From the NCBI GenBank assembly GCA_002697625.1, contig NZWX01000019.1, positions 1 to 33,590 of the forward strand: DNA of 33,590 nucleotides, written 5' to 3'. The notes under the pieces were generated by a model. That model worked only from the letters and a program-made list of their open reading frames with translations. It did not search any database and was not told the origin of the DNA. The DNA is from Flavobacteriales bacterium (GTDB lineage Bacteria > Bacteroidota > Bacteroidia > Flavobacteriales > BACL11). Within the stretch, counting starts at the first letter, position 1, and each line of letters opens with the position of its first letter. Below, piece by piece: positions 27,523 through 33,590 of this stretch. The translations under genes were made by a program, and so were the position numbers.

Positions 27523-30500
27523 CTATCTAAGAAGAATAATATTTCCTACTAAATATTGTCGCTTATAGTTATTTGGAAGGGAATAAGAAGCTATAAATAC
27601 GTATGTTCCTTGAACTGCCTCTTCGCCGTTTTCTAAAATACCATTCCACTCTCCCATTCTATAATATTCTTGCAACGGATTATTATTATTACATAAATTA
27701 TTATCTGTAACATTATCCATAAAAACTATGTCCTCAGATTCATGTATCATATCACCACCCCACCTCGTATAGACTTTAAGATTAAAATCTATAAAATCAC
27801 CTAAACCACTCAAATAAAATTTATCGTTACAATTATCTCCATTAGGACTAAAAGAGTTTGGAGCAAATAATTTATTATCTGAAATAATGCATACGGATGA
27901 AGAAAAAGTATCTGAACACATTCCATTGTTTACCAACACTAGATTTACATTAAAATTACCTGTATCTATATAGACATGTGTAGGATTTTCATCAGGTTTA
28001 AATGATACTACAGTACCATCTCCAAAATCCCAATAACTATTAGATGAAAGTTCAGATTCGGTATAAATAGAAGCATTTAAGAATTGGAGTTCTCCATTTA
28101 ATACAGACACGCAAGAAGTAGTATTTGTAAAAAAGGAAGCAAATAGATTCTCATAACCAGGTATGGTGATAGTGTCCGATACAATACATCCTGTATTATT
28201 ATCTTGTACATCTACTCTATAATCTCTACTAACAGACGCATTTATACTGTCTGAATACTGAATAGGATTAGTATTCCATTCATAAGAATAATTTCCTGTT
28301 GGAGAGGCAGAAACTACAGCATGTCCAATCTCACCATAACACTGTTTCTCTGATGTACTAAAGGCTAAATCAAAGGTAGGTAATACAACTATATCAATTG
28401 TATCTAAATTATCATCTGAACATCCATCCGAAGATGTAACAATATAGCTAGTACTTACACTTGGAGAAACTAATTGATTAAAACTAGTAGTTGTATTATT
28501 ATTCCAACTAAATGAATAGTTAGATGATCCCCCACTAACTGTTACACCAATAGAACTTAATTCTCCTAAACAAATAGTATCATTTGTAACATAAGTTTCA
28601 CTAACGAATTTGTTATCTACAAATACAACAGTATCAATAGATTGAGAACAATCACCTAATCCGTACGTATAGGATATATTGTGATATCCAGTACCTGCAA
28701 TTGATGGATTAAAACTAGTTCCACTTACTCCATTACCACTCAACACCCCCCCTGTTGGACTGACATTAATATTTATCATAGTATCCTTAAAACAATAATA
28801 ATTCTCAAACCCACTAAAACTTAAAACTGGATCGTTATAAATTGTAATGGTGAAAGTATCTACACACCCACTAGTATTCATGTATCCGACCAAATGATTC
28901 CCTACTGAAAGAGAAGAGGGAGAAAACAAACCTGTACTATTATTCACAATACCACTACCTCCCCATACTCCTCCACTAGGATTTACATCCAAAAATACAT
29001 CAGGAGAAGAAGAACAAATAAGCGTGTCTATTAAAAAAGAAGGAGGTAATACCTTAATTATAAAATTATCAATACATGAGTTTGCTGTATAACTAATCAA
29101 ATGATTTCCTATTCCAGCTACTACTGGGTTAAACTCACCTGGATAATTTGGAGAAACAATACCACTCCCAGACCAAAGACCATTCCAAGGTGTTCTAGGG
29201 ACAAGATTCATATCTAATACTTGAATACCTCCATTAGAGCAAGTAAAAAGTGTATCATCAAAAATATCTGTCTCGACAACATTATAAATAGCAGTATCTG
29301 TACATCCATCAAAGGTATAAGTTACTGTAGTTTGACCCAAACCTAAAGAGGGGTTAAATGTTCCAAGGGTGGAATTTGTTATATGAGAACCAGACCAAAT
29401 ACCTGCTAATGGACTTCCAAAAATATTAAACACTGACTGTGATGGACACACAATTTGATCAGGCCCTGCATCAATCTCTTTTACATAAATATTTACATAA
29501 TCCTCACAACCCTCTATTAAATAAGTTAAGTTATGAATTCCATGTGAAGCTATATTTGTAAAAAAGTCTCCATCCGGACTAACAGGACCAGATAAAATAG
29601 ATAATTTATCAACCGCAACATCAGACTGCCAATCTCCTGTTTTTACCCTCAGTCTAACCAAAACCTCAGGAGAGTTGTAATTTGTTAAATCAATTACAGC
29701 TTCATTCCATTGATTTCCCAAATCACCATCTTTCCAAAAAACATTCCAATTCCAAGTTAATCCATTATCTGTAGAAACATCTACCGCAAAAGTGCCTTGA
29801 CCAGCTCCATACTTATGATACCAAAAATAAAGGGCAGGATTATTATATTCAGATAAATTAATACAAGGACTTATAATAGAAGAGGTTTTATCCGGATAAT
29901 TAGAACCTGAAGCCTCAGTATAAATATAACTTAATCCTTGAAATGCCGATTGAGGACCTGTTGATGAAGAAGGAGTACCTCCATTATTTAAAAACCAATC
30001 AAAATCATTATTTGGATCTGGTGTCCACCCTGCAAATCCACCCTCCCACCCCTCTTGATGAGGAAAAATAGAAATTGGATTAGGACAAACACTTGGTTGT
30101 TGAGGATTATCTTGAGGAACTGTCCAAACTCCATTCGTAGGAGAAAAAGTAAGAGAATAATTACCTGAGTTTTGACATACCGTATCATCAGCCTGTACAC
30201 TTACTCCATCCACATTTATAAGTAAAGTATCTGAACATCCATTTGGTAAGGTATAAATTGCAGGAATAATTGTAGTTGCACTACCAACATTAATATTTCC
30301 ATTTGATTGAATCCCATTTCCACTCCAAATACCTCCAGGGGTGGTTAAAGATGTGTTAAGATTAAAAATTGGTGAATTAGGGCATGCCGATATATCTTCT
30401 CCTGCATACACCTCTAAAATTGTTACATCTACATTATCTACACATCCAGAAAAACCATAATCTACAGTATAGACACCTGGAATTAAACCACTTGCACTAA

Positions 30501-31599
30501 ACACTCCATTAGAACTACTAACAATACCTGTTCCAGACCAATTACCCCCTAGAGGATTGGCAGATAAAACAACAGATCCCTCGTTCTGACAGATAGAGAT
30601 ATTATTTTGAGTAACTGGAGGAAGAACAACATTAATGGTAATAGTATCTGATGTTGTTGAAGAAGTTCCATTATCTGAAACTGTAACTATGTACTGTGTA
30701 GTGGTTGTAGGGCAAACTGATTGTACTCCTGGGCTATTTATCCAAACAGGATTCCAACTATAACTATAAGATGTAGAATCTCCTCCATCAACATTTACAT
30801 ATAAATCTACACAATCTCCCAAACATATTGTTGTACTATTTGCTGTTAAATTAACTTGTAAAGGGCAATCATCTACAAAAAGTTGATAACTAGAAGAAAG
30901 ATTCCACATGTTTTCACAATCATCAGAAAAGAAGCTTTCAAAATATATGTTGTACAGTCCACTTTCATTTAATCCTGGAAACAAATTCAATTGTATTGTA
31001 TTGGTGGAATCGTTAGTGCAATTTACAGGAAAAGCAACTACATTCTGATTGATTTGTCCAACAACATTTAAAATAGCTGTAGAAACAGAATCACAATGAA
31101 TGAGACGATCCAATTCTATATTTAAAACAGTAGTACTACAAGTTGGAGTGATCGGCAAACTAATAACTGGTGGAGATGGAATAGACACATCTGTTTCCCA
31201 GGATAATTCAAACCCTTCTTCAGCAATATTTTGGTCCGAAACAAATCCTATGGTAATACATCCTGAGGAAACAATCTGAGGAGGAAGATTGGTACCAGAA
31301 TATAATCCAATTACCGGAAAAGTATTATCCGGACCATCATATATAGTAACATAATCATTAATAGGTTCGGTAGAAAAAACACTAAAAGTAATGGTAATTT
31401 GTAGAGCATTTGGAGGACAAATAGTAAAATGAAAATTTTCATCATGTGAGTACCAAGTAGGATTTAATGCATTTGACTCACTATCTTTTAAAACACCTTC
31501 ACATTCATAAACAATTAAGTCTTGCATATTGTACTGCACTTGAGCAACAATAATATTACTCAATGACATGTAAAAAATTACAAACATATACTTTCTCAT
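27523..31599 (-). CDS. Giant secreted multidomain protein with T9SS type B (CHU_C) sorting domain
   Basis: 1358 aa with a signal peptide (about 1-19). CUB-like domain at 28-138 (with FTICPPNALQITITF, YVTIYDGPDN). Repeats marked by GG-x-W-S-G-x-G-I...G-C begin near 350, 421, 731, 806, 876 and 949. One repeat is split: NGVWTV at 489-494 and the rest at about 674-706, with a MAM-like domain (about 513-670) between. SprB-like repeats at about 1006-1070 and 1080-1147, a PKD domain (about 1150-1236, YWDFGDG), and a C-terminal CHU_C sorting domain (1243-1356, FAPNSFSPNGDNCND to QGTYVFIASY). It is probably a surface or extracellular adhesin exported by T9SS. The last gene of the minus-strand unit, 2 bases after the small lipoprotein. 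Confidence 0.88.
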   Translation of the reverse strand: MRKYMFVIFYMSLSNIIVAQVQYNMQDLIVYECEGVLKDSESNALNPTWYSHDENFHFTICPPNALQITITFSVFSTEPINDYVTIYDGPDNTFPVIGLYSGTNLPPQIVSSGCITIGFVSDQNIAEEGFELSWETDVSIPSPPVISLPITPTCSTTVLNIELDRLIHCDSVSTAILNVVGQINQNVVAFPVNCTNDSTNTIQLNLFPGLNESGLYNIYFESFFSDDCENMWNLSSSYQLFVDDCPLQVNLTANSTTICLGDCVDLYVNVDGGDSTSYSYSWNPVWINSPGVQSVCPTTTTQYIVTVSDNGTSSTTSDTITINVVLPPVTQNNISICQNEGSVVLSANPLGGNWSGTGIVSSSNGVFSASGLIPGVYTVDYGFSGCVDNVDVTILEVYAGEDISACPNSPIFNLNTSLTTPGGIWSGNGIQSNGNINVGSATTIIPAIYTLPNGCSDTLLINVDGVSVQADDTVCQNSGNYSLTFSPTNGVWTVPQDNPQQPSVCPNPISIFPHQEGWEGGFAGWTPDPNNDFDWFLNNGGTPSSSTGPQSAFQGLSYIYTEASGSNYPDKTSSIISPCINLSEYNNPALYFWYHKYGAGQGTFAVDVSTDNGLTWNWNVFWKDGDLGNQWNEAVIDLTNYNSPEVLVRLRVKTGDWQSDVAVDKLSILSGPVSPDGDFFTNIASHGIHNLTYLIEGCEDYVNIYVKEIDAGPDQIVCPSQSVFNIFGSPLAGIWSGSHITNSTLGTFNPSLGLGQTTVTYTFDGCTDTAIYNVVETDIFDDTLFTCSNGGIQVLDMNLVPRTPWNGLWSGSGIVSPNYPGEFNPVVAGIGNHLISYTANSCIDNFIIKVLPPSFLIDTLICSSSPDVFLDVNPSGGVWGGSGIVNNSTGLFSPSSLSVGNHLVGYMNTSGCVDTFTITIYNDPVLSFSGFENYYCFKDTMININVSPTGGVLSGNGVSGTSFNPSIAGTGYHNISYTYGLGDCSQSIDTVVFVDNKFVSETYVTNDTICLGELSSIGVTVSGGSSNYSFSWNNNTTTSFNQLVSPSVSTSYIVTSSDGCSDDNLDTIDIVVLPTFDLAFSTSEKQCYGEIGHAVVSASPTGNYSYEWNTNPIQYSDSINASVSRDYRVDVQDNNTGCIVSDTITIPGYENLFASFFTNTTSCVSVLNGELQFLNASIYTESELSSNSYWDFGDGTVVSFKPDENPTHVYIDTGNFNVNLVLVNNGMCSDTFSSSVCIISDNKLFAPNSFSPNGDNCNDKFYLSGLGDFIDFNLKVYTRWGGDMIHESEDIVFMDNVTDNNLCNNNNPLQEYYRMGEWNGILENGEEAVQGTYVFIASYSLPNNYKRQYLVGNIILLR

Positions 31600-31601
31600 A
31601 A

Positions 31602-32030
31602 CTATCTATTTACTGTAATCAATGGAGTAGAAATTTCATTACTCCAATTTCCTTCCCTGTCTTGTATTCGTATAGTATAGAATAAAGTTTCCAAATTTCC
31701 ACTTCCTAATAAAAAAGGAGCATCAATTTTCAGGTTAATACTTCCTTTTATGAAAAGTTGATTATCTGGAGGATTTAAAGGAATTAAATGATAATAATCT
31801 GCAATTTCAAGCCTACTATCTTTTACTTCCATAGATAAATAATCCGGATCATAAAAACCTATAAATCCTTCTGAATGTTCGTATTCTATTTCTAAAATAA
31901 TATTTTCCTGAAATTCAATCAATTCTGTAGGATTAGTAGAAATTAAAGAAAGATGAAAGACCGAATCATCTTCTTTATTACATGAAAGAAATAAACAAGT
32001 ATAAATTAATATATACAGTGTATTTCTCAT
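31602..32030 (-). CDS. Small lipoprotein, function unknown
   Basis: 142 aa. SPII signal ending FLSC (C17), then NKEDDS, typical of Bacteroidota lipoproteins with acidic residues after the Cys. The body is beta-rich, with an FTIR-like IRIQDREGNWSNEISTP end suggesting an immunoglobulin-like fold. It overlaps the upstream lipoprotein gene by 1 base and lies 2 bases before the giant T9SS gene. I do not recognise a family; a role at the cell surface with its neighbours is inferred from position. Confidence 0.75.
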   Translation of the reverse strand: MRNTLYILIYTCLFLSCNKEDDSVFHLSLISTNPTELIEFQENIILEIEYEHSEGFIGFYDPDYLSMEVKDSRLEIADYYHLIPLNPPDNQLFIKGSINLKIDAPFLLGSGNLETLFYTIRIQDREGNWSNEISTPLITVNR

Positions 32031-33004
32031 TATAAAATTTCAAATGTAAAGTGTTTTATATATTGGTAGGAACTACCATTATTCGGAATTTCAGTTATGT
32101 CATTCACATCATCTTTTATATATATTTTAAAAAATACTTCATCACCAGAAACTAAATCAGAAATATCATGAGTAATATTATGATAGTATTCCACTTGGTT
32201 CGAAGCATAATATCCCGCTTCTAAAATTGGGGTATTAACCACATTTAAACTAAGTTCTGGCTGTATGTGGAATTGAAATAAACTTTTGGAAAATTTCACT
32301 TTATTATATGTTAAGTTATTAGATGTGATATTATCATCCACTACAGAAAACCAAATATCTAAAGATTGTGTACCTGCAGGAACCTGAATAGTTCCTCTAC
32401 CAATTCTAGGAAGTGCAATTGAAGTACCAGAAATAAACGCTACTACTCCTTGCATTTCTGGCTTGTTGTTTGGTTGAACAGCGGGATTCCCAAACATATC
32501 TTTCGACCCCTCTTCAATCCAAGTTTTTATATTAGCTATATGATCCTCCTTTTCGAGATGCCAGACATGTTCCTGACTTGGGTCATACACAATATCTGCT
32601 GTTAGAGGCATTACCTGAGAATTAGGGTCAAAAGTAGCACTTCCGTCAGAATTAGAAAGTAAACGAGCATATAACACGGACTCATCAATATCCCCTGCTT
32701 TTACTCTAAATTGATAATCTCCACTAGCATTATTCTTTATAACAGGTTGATAGACCAAGGTATTATAAGAACTTTCTATAGTTCTAAAATCTGGTTCAAA
32801 ACTACCATCATGACAACCTGAATTTGCGCAATGAGGAACAAAAATATTGTTATAAAGAGCAGCAAAATTTGTTGGGTCAGAAAAATAAGAAGTAGAATCC
32901 TCTAATGGAGGAAGTAAATCAGGATTATCGTATGGATTTATTGTTTCTTTCTGACAAGAAATACAAAAAAAAAGAAATAAAATATACAACCCAATAACTC
33001 TCAT
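32030..33004 (-). CDS. Lipoprotein with c-type-cytochrome-like domain (CX4CH)
   Basis: 324 aa. SPII signal ending CISC (lipidated C17), then a flexible acidic/Pro segment. VPHCANSGCHDG holds C59, C64 and H65, a CX4CH variant of the CXXCH haem site seen in c-type-cytochrome-like domains of Bacteroidota; a distal Met may be in SQVMPLTADI. The domain covers about 45-170 (ends near NIKTWIEEG). The C-terminal half (about 190-324) is beta-rich without recognised motifs. Haem attachment is inferred; the CX4CH spacing could also be a non-haem relic. It is coupled by a 1-base overlap to the next gene and lies 1 base after the phosphatase fragment. Confidence 0.75.
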   Translation of the reverse strand: MRVIGLYILFLFFCISCQKETINPYDNPDLLPPLEDSTSYFSDPTNFAALYNNIFVPHCANSGCHDGSFEPDFRTIESSYNTLVYQPVIKNNASGDYQFRVKAGDIDESVLYARLLSNSDGSATFDPNSQVMPLTADIVYDPSQEHVWHLEKEDHIANIKTWIEEGSKDMFGNPAVQPNNKPEMQGVVAFISGTSIALPRIGRGTIQVPAGTQSLDIWFSVVDDNITSNNLTYNKVKFSKSLFQFHIQPELSLNVVNTPILEAGYYASNQVEYYHNITHDISDLVSGDEVFFKIYIKDDVNDITEIPNNGSSYQYIKHFTFEIL

Positions 33005-33005
33005 C

Positions 33006-33590
33006 TTATATCAAGTCAAAAAAGGAATTATTATTATATACATATCCAGAATTAATCACTTCTTGTTTAAATCCTAAAATTTCCGCAATAGTTGGGGTAA
33101 TATTTACAATATCACCCACCCCATTAGTTTCACTACCAATCGTCAAGTTACTATCTATTCCTGGCCCAGCCATCAAATTAAATATTCTTCTGGCATTAGA
33201 GTCTGAATGGTCATAACCGAAAAATGCATTCGCATCCTTTATGTTATTTGGTTCTAGATTTCTACCATGTTCTGGAGCTACTATAATAGAGGTATTACCT
33301 GCCATTCCAGGAATATTGTTTTGTATATAATCCCATAAGTGTCCTACCGCATGATCTGCGGAATGTAAAGATTGTAAATATGAAGTAAAATTAGAATGAC
33401 AACCATCTACATTAGACAAATACACCACTGTCAATGTTGGTTTAAATCTTTTCATCACCTCACAAGCGTAACCTATGGTTTGTCCATCATTATTAGCAGC
33501 TGTTGGAGGAAAGGCAATAGTTCCATTTTCCTTTTTAACAAACATGTCTTTTACAAATTGTTTTATTTCTGCTTTTTCTTCAACTGTATT
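33006..33590 (-). CDS. Alkaline-phosphatase-superfamily hydrolase, C-terminal part (cut by window edge)
   Basis: The visible 194 codons are the C-terminal portion; the frame stays open to 33590, so the Met at 33545 is probably internal. Signs of the alkaline phosphatase/sulfatase superfamily: PTLTVVYLSNVDGCHSN, HSADHAVGHLWDYIQ, and IIVAPEHGRN with a His likely to bind metal, as in the (S/T)DHG block; YDHSDSNARRIFNLMAGPGI follows. It could be a phosphodiesterase, phosphatase or sulfatase-like enzyme. The N-terminal nucleophile lies outside the window. It ends 1 base before the CX4CH lipoprotein gene and belongs to that unit. Confidence 0.75.
   Translation of the reverse strand, partial: NTVEEKAEIKQFVKDMFVKKENGTIAFPPTAANNDGQTIGYACEVMKRFKPTLTVVYLSNVDGCHSNFTSYLQSLHSADHAVGHLWDYIQNNIPGMAGNTSIIVAPEHGRNLEPNNIKDANAFFGYDHSDSNARRIFNLMAGPGIDSNLTIGSETNGVGDIVNITPTIAEILGFKQEVINSGYVYNNNSFFDLI

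Noticed and set aside
27510-27545. Small inverted repeat TCTTCT / AGAAGA between the DUF4019 and giant T9SS genes
   Set aside because: Only 6 pairs, AT-rich, no T-run afterwards, and it overlaps the stop codon; too weak to call a terminator.
1-33590. CRISPR array, IS element, integrase, toxin-antitoxin or phage genes
   Set aside because: No direct-repeat array, transposase, integrase or other mobile-element gene was recognised on either strand.

Overview
The window looks like a chromosomal segment of a low-GC (roughly 30% by eye) member of the Bacteroidota, most likely order Flavobacteriales. The signs are: TAnnTTTG-type -7 promoter boxes with weak or absent Shine-Dalgarno sequences; the cluster bamD - rpoZ - coaBC - porD (DUF4835) - recN; type IX secretion (T9SS) components, including a cargo protein with a type B (CHU_C) sorting domain; many SPII lipoproteins; and a bacillithiol gene (bshB1). 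No phage, IS element, integrase or CRISPR array was seen. Species and habitat cannot be read from the sequence.

Layout. (1) 1-2600: the 3' part of bshB1 converges with, and overlaps, a copper-type P1B ATPase. (2) 2678-2752: tRNA-His, followed by a bidirectional terminator. (3) 2788-6708, minus strand: a tight four-gene unit of a POT-family peptide transporter, a secreted thioredoxin-like protein, an HtrA-like serine protease fused to a thioredoxin domain, and another secreted thioredoxin-like protein. (4) 6840-11784, plus strand: the conserved bamD-rpoZ-coaBC-porD-recN operon with a clear promoter and stop/start overlaps. (5) 11789-14184, plus strand: fabI with its own -7 box, then a class I methyltransferase and a sulfotransferase-like protein. 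(6) 14230-16773, minus strand: clpC. (7) 16962-26147, plus strand: gyrA overlapping a two-domain M16 peptidase, then a TPR protein and a metzincin-type zinc metalloprotease. (8) 26263-27028: a 65-aa gene with its own terminator, then about 510 bases without a convincing gene. (9) 27029-27508: a DUF4019 protein preceded by an 18-A tract. (10) 27523-33590, minus strand: a contiguous unit with an alkaline-phosphatase-superfamily fragment (cut by the window edge), a lipoprotein with a c-type-cytochrome-like CX4CH motif, a small lipoprotein, and a 1358-aa multidomain T9SS cargo protein.

Most of the window is housekeeping plus cell-envelope genes. The parts least explained by known systems are the thioredoxin / HtrA-thioredoxin / peptide transporter unit, which suggests a periplasmic proteolysis, thiol-redox and peptide-uptake module, and the phosphatase / CX4CH lipoprotein / T9SS giant unit at the right end. 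The fabI-methyltransferase-sulfotransferase run may modify an envelope lipid. I found no clear evidence of a wholly new defence or mobile system.
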